Assembly: GCF_014644435.1 (NCBI RefSeq)
Contig: NZ_BMKR01000008.1
Span: 124,001 to 188,000 of the forward strand
Direction of reading: 5' to 3'
Origin: Paenibacillus albidus
Lineage (GTDB): Bacteria; Bacillota; Bacilli; Paenibacillales; Paenibacillaceae
Length of the DNA stretch: 64,000 nt
In this document: piece by piece, positions 34,632-43,984 of the stretch
How the letters are laid out: every line of letters begins with the position of its first letter
How positions within the stretch are numbered: the first letter of the stretch is position 1
Notes under the pieces: model-generated
What the model saw: only the letters and a program-made list of their open reading frames with translations
Databases searched by the model: none
Told to the model about the DNA's origin: nothing
Made by a program: the position numbers and the translations under genes

Positions 34632-36854
34632 CTATTTCACTGAAACTGAAACCGTCACGGTTTTGTTGTTGTATTTACCCTTGATGGAGGCCGTTCCTTT
34701 GCTGACAGCGGTTATAACTCCACCGGCCGATACCTTGGCCACGGAGGGTTTGGAGCTGGTCCAGGTTACATTGCCGGTAACATTGGCCGTTTTACCCGTG
34801 TCATACAAAGCAGTAACCACTACCGTTTGAGTTACTCCCGGTGCGAGCTTCAGCTTCTTTTCGTTCACGGCCAGTTTGGTCAGTTTAGGGATAACCGTAA
34901 CCTTCACCGAAGCCGTAATCCCTTGGTAAGAGCCGGTTATCGTTGTTGTTCCTTCAGTCACAGCTTTGACGGAAGTTCCCTTCACCGTAGCAACAGCCGG
35001 ATTTGAGGATTCCCAGTTCATTGCACTTGAGAAGTTGGCTGTTTTGCCATTGGAATAATATCCGGTTACCTTGATTGTCTTGGAGCCTTTGATATTCATT
35101 ACCAGGTCCGCAGGTTCTACGACCAGCTTCACAACCTTTTGCTCAATCGTAAGCGGAATGGTCAACGTCTGGTTGGAATAGGTTCCTTTCAAAGAGGCCG
35201 AACCTTTCGTCAATCCCTTAAGTACCTTGGCGCTGGTGCCTTGCTTGATTACAGCATTGGTTCCGGTTATCGTCCACACGATGGTTGCCGTCACATCGCG
35301 TTCGTCCCCGTTCTCCATGACAGCCTTCACACTCGGAAGAGGTTGTTCTTCACCGGTTACCAGCTTAAGATTGTCTTCAGGTCCGATCAGAACCAGCACT
35401 TTATCCTGTACGGTCACATTCACTTCAACGCTTTGTGAACGGATCGCAGACGGGCCGGACGTCACATTGCCATCCTTGAGGGTACCGATGATTTTTACGG
35501 TGCCGGCTGCCTCTGCAACGATTTTGCCATCCCGGATCAAGGCGACAGCCTCATTCGCCGAAGTCCACTCCACCTCTTTGCTGAGGTCCAGCTTCGTTCC
35601 ATCCAGCTTCGTTCCGCTGACTGCAGGCAGACTTGCAGAGTCTCCCGTGTACAGATCCTGCTCTTTATCCTCAATGCCCAGAGCTGTAACAGTAGGATAT
35701 ACAGTCAATCTGAACGTTTTGTGGATACCCAGATATTCCGCCTTGACCGTAGTAGTTCCCACTGCTTTGGCAGTAATCACAGCAGCCTCTCCACCCGGTG
35801 CTACTGTAGCCGCCAACTGATTGTCGGAGGTCCAGACTGCCGTTTGGGATACATTCAGCGTAGAATTCGCCGCATTTCTAACCTCAGCTTTTACATGAAG
35901 ACTTTCACCCAGGAAAATCGCCTGATCGCCTTCGGGTGCAAGCAGCAGCGCCTCATAAGGAGCTCGAACATACACATCTACAGACGTTGTGACACCCAGA
36001 TAACTTACTGTGATCACTGTTTTTCCTGCTGTCAGTACTTTGATTTCCCCTTCTTTAACGGTGGCTACGTCTGTGTTTGAGGACGTCCATTCCGCTTTGG
36101 CAGAAATATCATTCTCTGCGGCACCTGAGCTTGACTTCGTAATTGCCGCCAGTTTGACCGCGTTATCGCCGATCAGCATCTCAAGTTCTTTTACTACAGT
36201 GCCGTTCTGCTTAAGCTCAACGCCGGAGTACGGCAATTGCACTTCCGCCTTGTAAGTAGCCGTTAAGCCTTTATATTTGGCTGTAATGGTCGACTTTCCT
36301 TCCCCTACAAGCGTAACCTTCCCTGCGGAAATGGTCAGAACATTGGTATTTGAGCTGCTCCACTCGGCATCAGCCGAAACATCCTTCGATGAGGTTGCCG
36401 TTTCTCCGCCGAAAACTTTCGCTTTAACCAGCAGCCGGTCCTCTTCATCACCCAGCTTGTAGCTGCCGTCGATATGCTCCAGCTTCAATTCTTTGAATGG
36501 ATAAGTAACAGTTACCTCTATGGTTGTGAGGGCATTATTATATGTAGCTCTAATGATGGATGTACCACTGGTAAGCGGGGTAAGCAGTCCCCCTACTACC
36601 TGAACCACATTACTATTGGAAGAGTTCCATACCGCCCCGGCTGTCACATCTTTTTTGGATGAGGAGCCTTCCACACTTGCGAACACTTTCAGCTGTTTGG
36701 GGGTCTGGCCTACGGTCAGCTCCACTTTGGCCGAGCTGTCGAATTCAATCGAGTTGATATCGCCCGCAGCCGCGAAAACATTTAACGGAAACACTGCAGT
36801 GGCTAACAAAATCAGAATGAGTAGCAATTTTGGTATTTTCCTGTTCACAGTCAT
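34632..36854 (-). CDS. Secreted protein with eight bacterial Ig-like (BIG2) repeats
   Basis: A 740-residue exported protein. The N-terminal signal peptide has a basic start (NRKIPK), a hydrophobic core (LLLILILLATAVFPL) and a probable cleavage at VFA-AAG (about 28). The rest consists of about eight repeats of 80-90 residues, each with the BIG2 hallmark W-SSN--VATV--G-V-A---GT--I-A-Y. I see no LPXTG, SLH or other anchoring domain and no enzymatic domain, so a secreted or loosely wall-associated structural or adhesive role is inferred. AAGGGAG lies seven bases before the start. The downstream terminator makes it monocistronic. Confidence 0.88.
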   Translation of the reverse strand: MTVNRKIPKLLLILILLATAVFPLNVFAAAGDINSIEFDSSAKVELTVGQTPKQLKVFASVEGSSSKKDVTAGAVWNSSNSNVVQVVGGLLTPLTSGTSIIRATYNNALTTIEVTVTYPFKELKLEHIDGSYKLGDEEDRLLVKAKVFGGETATSSKDVSADAEWSSSNTNVLTISAGKVTLVGEGKSTITAKYKGLTATYKAEVQLPYSGVELKQNGTVVKELEMLIGDNAVKLAAITKSSSGAAENDISAKAEWTSSNTDVATVKEGEIKVLTAGKTVITVSYLGVTTSVDVYVRAPYEALLLAPEGDQAIFLGESLHVKAEVRNAANSTLNVSQTAVWTSDNQLAATVAPGGEAAVITAKAVGTTTVKAEYLGIHKTFRLTVYPTVTALGIEDKEQDLYTGDSASLPAVSGTKLDGTKLDLSKEVEWTSANEAVALIRDGKIVAEAAGTVKIIGTLKDGNVTSGPSAIRSQSVEVNVTVQDKVLVLIGPEDNLKLVTGEEQPLPSVKAVMENGDERDVTATIVWTITGTNAVIKQGTSAKVLKGLTKGSASLKGTYSNQTLTIPLTIEQKVVKLVVEPADLVMNIKGSKTIKVTGYYSNGKTANFSSAMNWESSNPAVATVKGTSVKAVTEGTTTITGSYQGITASVKVTVIPKLTKLAVNEKKLKLAPGVTQTVVVTALYDTGKTANVTGNVTWTSSKPSVAKVSAGGVITAVSKGTASIKGKYNNKTVTVSVSVK

Positions 36855-36991
36855 TAGTTCTCTCCCTTAGACTTTATTGTCCGGTGGTTGTTTTCCACAC
36901 TCTTCCACTTATATCGACATTTAGGTCCCCAGTGTTAACCCTATTCTCAGATTAGGTCCCTTCATGGACGGATTTAGGACTTTATGACTAG

Positions 36992-37423
36992 TTACACCTC
37001 TATATTAAGCAAGGACAAAGCCTGCCGCAGAATATGAAGGTTGTTGGCATAGGAATGGCCTGTCCCCCGGACCCAGGCTGCAGAAGGGGTATGCCATTCC
37101 ACTGCCTGAATCTCTTCCATCTGTGCCTTTGTCTCTCCGCCTTTCTGCTCGACCAAAAAATAATGAACCTCTTTGTCCACCCTCCCGTGTTGGGGGTGCT
37201 GGTACGTATAACGGATTACATCAATAGGAGCCTTAACCTCGCCAATAATGCCCGTTTCCTCACGAATTTCGCGCAGAGCCGTCTCCTCCACCGTCTCCCC
37301 GGCCTCCATCTTGCCTTTGGGAAGCGACACTTTGCCGTAACGGTCCACGATCAGTTGAATTTCCAGTCCTTTGCTGCTCTGGCGATAAACCACGCCTCCC
37401 GCCGAAATTTCCTTATGTGTCAT
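36992..37423 (-). CDS. Nudix hydrolase
   Basis: A 143-residue Nudix protein with a perfect Nudix box from GKMEAGE through REIREETGI (about 38-60), preceded by SLPKG. The short form with GGVVYR at the start resembles bis(5'-nucleosyl)-tetraphosphatase/MutT-like housecleaning enzymes; the substrate cannot be told. Start at MTHKEISAGGVV with GGAGAG six bases upstream; a start ten codons earlier lacks a good site. It follows mtaB in the same direction after a weak hairpin. Confidence 0.88.
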   Translation of the reverse strand: MTHKEISAGGVVYRQSSKGLEIQLIVDRYGKVSLPKGKMEAGETVEETALREIREETGIIGEVKAPIDVIRYTYQHPQHGRVDKEVHYFLVEQKGGETKAQMEEIQAVEWHTPSAAWVRGTGHSYANNLHILRQALSLLNIEV

Positions 37424-37462
37424 GCCGGACTCTCCTTTATGCAATTTACTCATCCGTTAAAA

Positions 37463-37502
37463 CTAACAAGGACTCCATTTCCATAACGGAAATGAAATCC
37501 TT
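37463..37502 (-). terminator. Weak terminator-like hairpin after mtaB
   Basis: On the minus strand AAGGATTTCATTTCC pairs with GGAAATGGAGTCCTT (some mismatches, 5-base loop) followed by GTTAGTTTT. The T-run is broken, so read-through into the Nudix gene is likely. Confidence 0.5.
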
Positions 37503-37524
37503 GAGTTTCGTTCATTTGCAGCCT

Positions 37525-38868
37525 TTACAGCACAGCATGTTTCATACTGGTACGGCTTGCGCCTACCAGCTCGCCACGGCATTCATTCACGCCCGCTTCC
37601 GTAATTCTGACCTCACAGAGCTGTCCTTGCAGCGAGTCGTCGCCATTAAAAAACACCTGGAGATAGTTGTCGCTGAAGCCGTGCTGCACCTCTCGGCCAG
37701 GAGCGCCTTTGGCCGATCTTTCCGGAATGACGGTTAACGTTTGGCCTACAAATTTACGCGCGTAAGCGAGCTGCATCTCCTCCGAAAGGTCGATCAGCTC
37801 TTGAACCCGGGCATTCTTAATTTCCTCATCAATCTGATGGTCCATTCTTGCTGCCGGTGTACCGGTTCGCTTGGAATACGGGAATACGTGCATTTCCGAG
37901 AAATTAATGGCCTTCATAAAGTCATAGCCAGCACGGAACATTTCATCCGTCTCTCCGGGAAAACCAACAATGACGTCCGTCGTAATCCCGACATCGGGCA
38001 TCGCCTGGCGGATCAGCTGCATTTTGGCATAATATTCTTCGGTTGTATATTTACGGCGCATCGTTTTGAGCACCTCGTTATGTCCGGCTTGCAGCGGAAT
38101 ATGCAGGTGGCGGCACATTTTGGAGGAGCGGTTCAGCACCTCCAGCAGTTTGTCGTCAATCTGGCTGGCTTCAATAGAGCTGATACGCACCCGCTCCAGC
38201 CCGTCCACCTTGTCCAGTTCCCACAGCAAATCAGACAGGCGGTAATTATCCAGATCGTCGCCGTAGCCACCGGTATGAATGCCCGTCAGCACGAACTCCT
38301 TGTATCCCGCTTCCACCAGTTGATGCGCCTGGGCGACAATGGATTTCGGGTCACGGCTGCGCGAGAGGCCGCGCGACCACGGAATAATGCAGAATGTACA
38401 GAAGTTGTTGCAGCCATCCTGGATTTTCATAAAAGCACGGGTTCTGTCCGCAAAGCCGGGGACATCCAGTTCTTCAAACTCGCGTGTCTTCATGATATTG
38501 CGGACTGCATTCACCGGCTGGCGCGACTGCTGAATATTCTTCACATGGGTCATAATCTGATCGCGGTCCTGATTGCCTATAACGAGATCCACGCCGGGGA
38601 TATCCAGAATTTCTCCGGGCGAGGTCTGCGCATAACATCCGGTAACGGCCACGATGGCCTCCGGATTGCGGCGGACGGCACGGCGGATCATTTGACGGCT
38701 TTTTTTATCGCCTGTGTTGGTTACGGTACATGTGTTGATTAAATAGACATCGGCGGTCCCTTCAAAATCGACCTGCTCGTATCCTTCATTTTTAAACATT
38801 TGCCATATGGCCTCGGTATCATAGAAATTCACTTTACAACCTAAAGTGTAAAAAGCAACGGATGACAT
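37525..38868 (-). CDS. mtaB: tRNA (t6A37) methylthiotransferase MtaB
   Basis: Radical-SAM enzyme of 447 residues that converts t6A37 to ms2t6A37 in ANN-decoding tRNAs (B. subtilis YqeV). The N-terminal UPF0004 domain has the three cluster cysteines (TLGCKVN, NTCTVTN, TGCYAQT). The radical-SAM motif CNNFCTFCIIPWSRG lies at about 152, and a C-terminal TRAM domain ends the protein. It starts three bases after the rsmE stop, in the conserved prmA-rsmE-mtaB order. Confidence 0.95.
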   Translation of the reverse strand: MSSVAFYTLGCKVNFYDTEAIWQMFKNEGYEQVDFEGTADVYLINTCTVTNTGDKKSRQMIRRAVRRNPEAIVAVTGCYAQTSPGEILDIPGVDLVIGNQDRDQIMTHVKNIQQSRQPVNAVRNIMKTREFEELDVPGFADRTRAFMKIQDGCNNFCTFCIIPWSRGLSRSRDPKSIVAQAHQLVEAGYKEFVLTGIHTGGYGDDLDNYRLSDLLWELDKVDGLERVRISSIEASQIDDKLLEVLNRSSKMCRHLHIPLQAGHNEVLKTMRRKYTTEEYYAKMQLIRQAMPDVGITTDVIVGFPGETDEMFRAGYDFMKAINFSEMHVFPYSKRTGTPAARMDHQIDEEIKNARVQELIDLSEEMQLAYARKFVGQTLTVIPERSAKGAPGREVQHGFSDNYLQVFFNGDDSLQGQLCEVRITEAGVNECRGELVGASRTSMKHAVL

Positions 38869-38871
38869 CGC

Positions 38872-39639
38872 TTAAGCTTCCCCCATTTCGCCGGATTCAT
38901 ATAAAATACAAGCTGCGGCCACCATACCCGCCGTCTCACAGCGCAGAATGCGCCGTCCAAGACCCACCGACACTGCACCGGCCGCTTCTGCTGCCTGGCA
39001 TTCTTCAGGCGTGAAGCCGCCCTCGGGGCCAACTACAATCATGACCTTGCCACTTGCCTGCGGAGCAAGCGAAGCTACCCAAGGTGCAGTGGCATGGCGC
39101 AGCTGTTGTCCTTCTTCCTTCTCATAGCAAAAATAAACGGCATCGTATCCGGCAAAGGACTGCAGGAGCTGCTTCCAGCTCAGCGGAGCCGCTACCGCCG
39201 GAACGATGTTCCGGTGAGCCTGCTCGGCAGCCTCCTTGCAGATCTTGCGCCAGCGTTCCAGACGTTTGCTCTCTTTGCGCTCGTCATATTGCACTATGGT
39301 GCGTTCCGACAGAAAAGGAGCAAAGGCTACTGCCCCAATCTCGGTGCATTTCTGGATCACCGTCTCCATCTTGTCGCCCTTCGGCAAACTCTGGGCAACC
39401 GTAATCCGGACACGCGGCTCATGGGTCATCTCCAGCGCTTCCAGAATGCTTGCGGTTACCTCACCAATCTCAATCCGCTCAATCTCCACAAGCGCCTCAC
39501 GGGATACACCGTCACTGACGATGAGCTTGTCACCGGCTTTCCCGCGCATGACCTTGGCGATATGGCGGGCATCCTCGTCCCGGATCACCACGGATTCACT
39601 GCCGAACTGCTCCGGCATCACGAAATATCGCTGCATCAT
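38872..39639 (-). CDS. rsmE: 16S rRNA m3U1498 methyltransferase RsmE
   Basis: SPOUT-class methyltransferase of about 255 residues that modifies U1498 in the decoding region. N-terminal PUA-like part (MQRYFVMPEQF, DEDARHIAKVMRGKAGD), then the knot region with MIVVGPEGGFTPEE and SVGLGRRILRCETAG, the diagnostic C-terminal motif. AGGATGTTGAT precedes a double ATG; I take the first (39639), the second is equally possible. The frame is open further upstream without signals. Confidence 0.94.
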   Translation of the reverse strand: MMQRYFVMPEQFGSESVVIRDEDARHIAKVMRGKAGDKLIVSDGVSREALVEIERIEIGEVTASILEALEMTHEPRVRITVAQSLPKGDKMETVIQKCTEIGAVAFAPFLSERTIVQYDERKESKRLERWRKICKEAAEQAHRNIVPAVAAPLSWKQLLQSFAGYDAVYFCYEKEEGQQLRHATAPWVASLAPQASGKVMIVVGPEGGFTPEECQAAEAAGAVSVGLGRRILRCETAGMVAAACILYESGEMGEA

Positions 39640-39767
39640 ATCAACATCCTGTTCATAAATAAAGTGAACTTGAGAATGGGGGTCCATATCCTCAAGTTCA
39701 GCTTATATCAATTTGTATATTTCATCATACATGGTTTGCCGGATGAAGACCAGACTTAGCTGGACTC

Positions 39768-40451
39768 CTACACACCGAACAACTTGAAGAAGAGCTGGGT
39801 GAAGCCATTCGTCAATTCCCCTGCCCAAATCTGCAGCGGATTAATGGTATATGCCCGCAGTGCAGGAATAAAAAGAATCAGGAGAAAGATAAAGACCGAC
39901 CACTGCTCATATTGCTGCAATTTCCCGCGAATCGGACGCGGAGCCAGATCTTCAACAATCCGGTAGCCGTCCAGCGGCGGCAGCGGAATCAGGTTGAACA
40001 AAAAAAGAAAGAAATTCAGCTGGATAAACATGCTGAAGAACCAGAAAAATGCTTTAAGCACCCGTTCATTGGTGACCGAATCCATCACCCCTGTCGAGAC
40101 GATAGCCGCATAGATCAACGCCCCTAGGATTCCCAGCAGCAGATTGCTGATCGGTCCAACTGCAGAGACAATGACTCCCATCAGCCTAGGACGGCTGAAG
40201 TTGTCCCGGTTGACCGGCACTGGACGCGCCCAGCCAAAGCCGGCAAGGACCATCAGCAGAATTCCGAAAAAATCGAAATGCACGGCGGGGTTCAACGTCA
40301 TGCGCCCCATCAGCCGCCCTGTCGGGTCCCCAAACTTGTTGGCGAAATAGGCATGGCTGAACTCATGAACAGTAAACGCTATAAGCAAAGTAATCAATAA
40401 AAATGGAAGCTGCTCCAGCGGCATTAAAATAATTTTCTCCAAAAACTCCAT
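39768..40451 (-). CDS. Site-2 protease family membrane metalloprotease (M50)
   Basis: Intramembrane metalloprotease-like protein of 227 residues, five to six helices. The zinc motif HEFSH is at about 30-34 and the second metal site is NLIPLPPLDGYR at about 154-165. It is a minimal M50B form without PDZ domains, similar to B. subtilis YwhC; the substrate is unknown. Start at MEFLEKIILMPLEQ with GAGG upstream; a start 11 codons earlier exists. It is inserted between prmA and rsmE, three bases after prmA. Confidence 0.9.
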   Translation of the reverse strand: MEFLEKIILMPLEQLPFLLITLLIAFTVHEFSHAYFANKFGDPTGRLMGRMTLNPAVHFDFFGILLMVLAGFGWARPVPVNRDNFSRPRLMGVIVSAVGPISNLLLGILGALIYAAIVSTGVMDSVTNERVLKAFFWFFSMFIQLNFFLFLFNLIPLPPLDGYRIVEDLAPRPIRGKLQQYEQWSVFIFLLILFIPALRAYTINPLQIWAGELTNGFTQLFFKLFGV

Positions 40452-40453
40452 CT

Positions 40454-41518
40454 CTACCTCTTTCCGGCCGTAATCGCCACCCAATCTTCTTCACGGGATA
40501 CTTCCTTAATGTCAAAGCCGGAGCCTAAGAGCGCCTGCTTCACAAGTTCCTCTTTGTCCTTGTAAATTCCGGAGGTAATATAGATTCCACCCGGTTGGAG
40601 TGCACGGTACACATCATCCGTGAACAATACCAGAATCTCTGCCAGAATATTGGCTACTACGATTTGCACAGGCAGGGTAACACCAAGCGTTGGCTCACCG
40701 GAAACCACAACTTCTGCGTCCGTCTCGGCCGTCTTGCCGTTCACTCCGGGTCTTGCAGAAGGCCACATCTCCCCGGCAGGCGTATCCGAAGCGCCTTCGC
40801 CGCCGAGCAGGGTGAGCAAATCGCTCTCTTGTACCGTAATGGCATGCTGTAGCTTGTTGAGCTCCACATTCTCCCGGGCACTCTCTACGGCTACGGGGTC
40901 CAGATCCAGCGCCAGCACGGACTTCGCACCAAGCAGCATGGCGCCTACAGCCAGAATTCCCGATCCGGTACCCACATCAATTACTTCTTCGCCGCCCCGG
41001 ATATGCTTCTCCAGCGCACGCAGACATAACGCCGTGGTTGGATGGGTGCCTGTGCCAAACGCCATACCGGGGTCCAGCTCAATAATGGCTTCGTCAGGAC
41101 TCTCCGGGGTATATTCTTCCCATGTCGGTTTAATCGTCAGCCGCTCCGAGACACGCAGCGGTTTGAAATATTGCTTCCAGGCATGAGCCCATTCCTCTTC
41201 GTCAACCGTCTTCCAGGAAATAAGCGCCTTGCCCGGGTCGATCCCGAACTCCCGCAGCTCTTCTACCCTTGGGGCCAGCTCCTCTATAATTGCATCCATA
41301 TTCAGTGTTTCGGAATAATAGCCCTTAATCACCGCTTCACCTTCAGGAATATCGTTCAAAGGCTGATCGTATAATTCCCCGTAACGTGTATCCCGTTCTT
41401 TGTTCAGCGTCCCCGATTCCTCAATGGAGACCCCGCCCGTGCCAGCCTCATAGAGCAGATTGGAGATCATCTCCTGGGCTTCTTCTGTTGTATGTATCGT
41501 CACTTCATGCCATAACAT
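40454..41518 (-). CDS. prmA: Ribosomal protein L11 methyltransferase PrmA
   Basis: Trimethylates ribosomal protein L11. The 354-residue protein begins MLWHEVTIHTTEEAQE; the SAM motif is VIDVGTGSGILAVGA, the post-motif LDLDPVAVESARENV, and the catalytic-loop-like QIVVANILAEILV. It is about 40 residues longer than usual because of a Pro/Gly/Thr-rich insertion (about 237-278: SDTPAGEMWPSARPGVNG and on) between the strand with LLTL and the NIL motif. GGAGG lies 12 bases upstream. Confidence 0.94.
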   Translation of the reverse strand: MLWHEVTIHTTEEAQEMISNLLYEAGTGGVSIEESGTLNKERDTRYGELYDQPLNDIPEGEAVIKGYYSETLNMDAIIEELAPRVEELREFGIDPGKALISWKTVDEEEWAHAWKQYFKPLRVSERLTIKPTWEEYTPESPDEAIIELDPGMAFGTGTHPTTALCLRALEKHIRGGEEVIDVGTGSGILAVGAMLLGAKSVLALDLDPVAVESARENVELNKLQHAITVQESDLLTLLGGEGASDTPAGEMWPSARPGVNGKTAETDAEVVVSGEPTLGVTLPVQIVVANILAEILVLFTDDVYRALQPGGIYITSGIYKDKEELVKQALLGSGFDIKEVSREEDWVAITAGKR

Positions 41519-41638
41519 AGATTTACAAATCCTCCTAAAGGTTCTGTGCGGCCCATCCGCTTCCTAAGCGAAAGCCAAGTTTTATTCTAGTAGTATACCA
41601 TTCCTTGCCCATGAAACGCCAAACTTGCGAACCGGCCT

Positions 41639-42214
41639 TCACTTCAAGGCAAGCTCATTCTTGCGGCAAAAACAATCGAGTGTGTGATCGTTGACCATCC
41701 CGGAGGATTGCATAAAGGCATAACAGATGGTGGAACCGACGAATTTCATGCCTTTTTTCTTTAATGCCTTGCTCATTTCATCCGACTGCGGGGTCGTCGC
41801 GGGCACATCCGCCCGCTGAGTCCACTGGTTGACCACCGGCGCTCCGCCTGCAAAGCTCCAAATATACTCTGCGAACCCGCCCTTCTCCCGGCAAATCTGC
41901 AAATAGACACCGGCATTGCGGATTATGGATTCGATCTTCAGCCGGTTTCGGATAATGCCGCTGTCATTCATCAGCTCGCTGATTTTGGCTTCATCGTAAC
42001 GGACAATCCGCTCGGGGTCGAATCCGTCAAAAGCACTTCTGAAGCTCTCCCGTTTCTTGAGTATCGTATACCAGCTGAGTCCGGCCTGCATGCCTTCCAG
42101 CATCAACAGCTCGAACAGCTTCAAGTCATCGTACAGGGGTTGTCCCCATTCCTTATCATGATAGGCAATATAAAGAGGATCTCCATTGACCCAGGCGCAC
42201 CTTGTCACTTCCAC
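41639..42214 (-). CDS. tag: DNA-3-methyladenine glycosylase I
   Basis: Base-excision repair glycosylase of 191 residues that removes 3-methyladenine. It begins TRCAWVNGDPLYIAYHDKEW and contains LFELLMLEGMQAGLSWYTIL, typical of Tag, with zinc-ligand Cys near the start and HTLDCFCR near the end. Start is GTG with AAAGGAGAG upstream. It stands alone between prmA and the DUF4179 gene. Nothing else is recognised in 41519-41638. Confidence 0.95.
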   Translation of the reverse strand: MEVTRCAWVNGDPLYIAYHDKEWGQPLYDDLKLFELLMLEGMQAGLSWYTILKKRESFRSAFDGFDPERIVRYDEAKISELMNDSGIIRNRLKIESIIRNAGVYLQICREKGGFAEYIWSFAGGAPVVNQWTQRADVPATTPQSDEMSKALKKKGMKFVGSTICYAFMQSSGMVNDHTLDCFCRKNELALK

Positions 42215-42280
42215 TTATTCTTCTCTCCTTTACTTCTTCTCCCTCTGCCCTTTTTAGGCAGCGTCTACTTAATGTATACG

Positions 42281-42310
42281 AAAAAAAGGGAAGAACACAA
42301 GGTTCTTCCC
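42281..42310 (-). terminator. Intrinsic terminator after the sigma/DUF4179 operon
   Basis: GGGAAGAAC (42288-42296) pairs perfectly with GTTCTTCCC (42302-42310) across 5 bases; on the minus strand it is followed by seven T residues. It lies 15 bases after the DUF4179 stop at 42326. Confidence 0.95.
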
Positions 42311-42325
42311 GTTAAAATAATGTTA

Positions 42326-43984
42326 CTATTTGCCTTGCAGCAGCACCCGCGTCTCTTTGTCAGGCTCATTGATGAAATAATAGAACATATAGATGGAGGC
42401 TTCCGTTCCTTTGAAGTCCTTATAGACATCAATGTTTTTGTTGTTGCCGTTGCCACGGAAATTAACCGTAACCTTGTTGCCGAGAATCCGCTCATTCCCT
42501 AACCCGATATGGGTCTGGTTCACACCGCCGAAGTTGACGTCATCGCTTCCCGTCTCCACGTACAGATCCTTTCCTTTCATATAATAGGTCCATTTCACGG
42601 GATATCCGCCGGTTTCACGGATTAAGGTCTGCTTCTTGTCCGAGATGTTTGTCAGCAGCAGCGGCTCTTTATCCTCCTCATTGACCGTAACCTTATACTT
42701 CCCGATATAAGCAATCGGTGTTTCCTTGGTAATCTCCAGATCCGCAGGCCGTTCATAGCGCAGGATCCTGAGTTCAGGGTCATCTTTAGGAGTATCCCAT
42801 CCCCCAGTCCATTCCAAGGTTCGTCCATTCACCTCAAGTAAATTCCGGGTGTAAGGCAGCTGCGCATGTGGTTTGTCTTTGAAGCGAATCACTACCCTTA
42901 TTTGGGTAGGGGTTATTACCATCTGCTCAAAACGGATATCTTCCTCTTCGAGTGGCAGATCGAGAGCGGTTTTGATGGTGCCGCTCTCCATTTGTTTTTT
43001 GCTCAGCTGCAAATCAACGCCTTCTGCGTCAATGCTGCGGTTTATTTTAACATAGGACAGTTTGTACTCCGTCTGTTCATCCGGCAAGTCACTCGGATTG
43101 AAATACTGAAGTCCCGTATACTCCCCGTTTTCACCCGGTTTGCCGAACGTCCCTCCAGGCAGTTCGCTGACAAGGGAACCATTCCGGTAGGCAACGAGCT
43201 GCGGATATGCCCATTTTTTGGCTTCCGGCTGATCAAAGGTGACTGCGGTAGAGACCAGCAGCTTGTCATTGCTTTCTTTGAAGACCTCAATACCGATGCC
43301 CTGCAGGCCATCCTGGCCCACAGCAAAGTTTTGAGCAGCCTCAGAGCCGATATTCAGCGGCAATGCTACTTCCTCACGGGTGTAGTAACGAATATTTCCT
43401 ACATTAAATTGTACGGTAGCGCTCTCTTGCGGCGGGACCCAGCCACTCTCGAAATAGCCGTTATAGCGTTTGTTCTTTTCATCCCATTGCATATGATTGT
43501 ATTCCGACAAGCTGGTATTGCCCTTGGAGTCCGTCAGTGACATGCCCTCGATATTCCAGAATCCCCCTTCTTCAAGCTCCCCAGCTTCGAAGCTGTACAA
43601 AATCACCGTGCGGTTCTCATCGACAATCGCCGTGTGCAGCTTCAACGTTACACCGTCCCGAGTGATGGACTGCCCGAGGGGCTGACCCAGGTTCTGTTCG
43701 AGTGCAGTCTGTACACCGCCTCTGAACTTCAGCAAGCCACTCCAGTCATATTGCACCGCCGCATAGACCGGCACGGCCATCAATACCGCGCTGAGCGAAG
43801 CCATTACAGCTACCTTCTTCCAGGCTTTGGAGCGGCGCGGAGCAGCCGCCTCCACCCTTCCTGACATCTGCGGAGCTGTATGCCCAGCCTGCTCCATCCG
43901 TCCCCACATTTCCTCAAAATCGGGGTAAGCAACGCCTGCCTCTTTATTTAATTGATGCTTTAAGTGTTTTTCCGTGTGATTCAT
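42326..43984 (-). CDS. DUF4179 membrane protein, probable anti-sigma partner
   Basis: A 552-residue protein with a cytoplasmic N-terminus of about 65 residues (LNKEAGVAYPDFEEMWGRME), one membrane helix (about 70-88, VAVMASLSAVLMAVPVYAAV) and a large outer part with the DUF4179 domain (about 95-190) and further beta-rich sequence. DUF4179 proteins are regularly encoded behind ECF sigma factors, so an anti-sigma or signal-receiving role is inferred. GGAGG lies nine bases before the start, and the gene overlaps the sigma gene by 41 bases. Confidence 0.85.
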   Translation of the reverse strand: MNHTEKHLKHQLNKEAGVAYPDFEEMWGRMEQAGHTAPQMSGRVEAAAPRRSKAWKKVAVMASLSAVLMAVPVYAAVQYDWSGLLKFRGGVQTALEQNLGQPLGQSITRDGVTLKLHTAIVDENRTVILYSFEAGELEEGGFWNIEGMSLTDSKGNTSLSEYNHMQWDEKNKRYNGYFESGWVPPQESATVQFNVGNIRYYTREEVALPLNIGSEAAQNFAVGQDGLQGIGIEVFKESNDKLLVSTAVTFDQPEAKKWAYPQLVAYRNGSLVSELPGGTFGKPGENGEYTGLQYFNPSDLPDEQTEYKLSYVKINRSIDAEGVDLQLSKKQMESGTIKTALDLPLEEEDIRFEQMVITPTQIRVVIRFKDKPHAQLPYTRNLLEVNGRTLEWTGGWDTPKDDPELRILRYERPADLEITKETPIAYIGKYKVTVNEEDKEPLLLTNISDKKQTLIRETGGYPVKWTYYMKGKDLYVETGSDDVNFGGVNQTHIGLGNERILGNKVTVNFRGNGNNKNIDVYKDFKGTEASIYMFYYFINEPDKETRVLLQGK

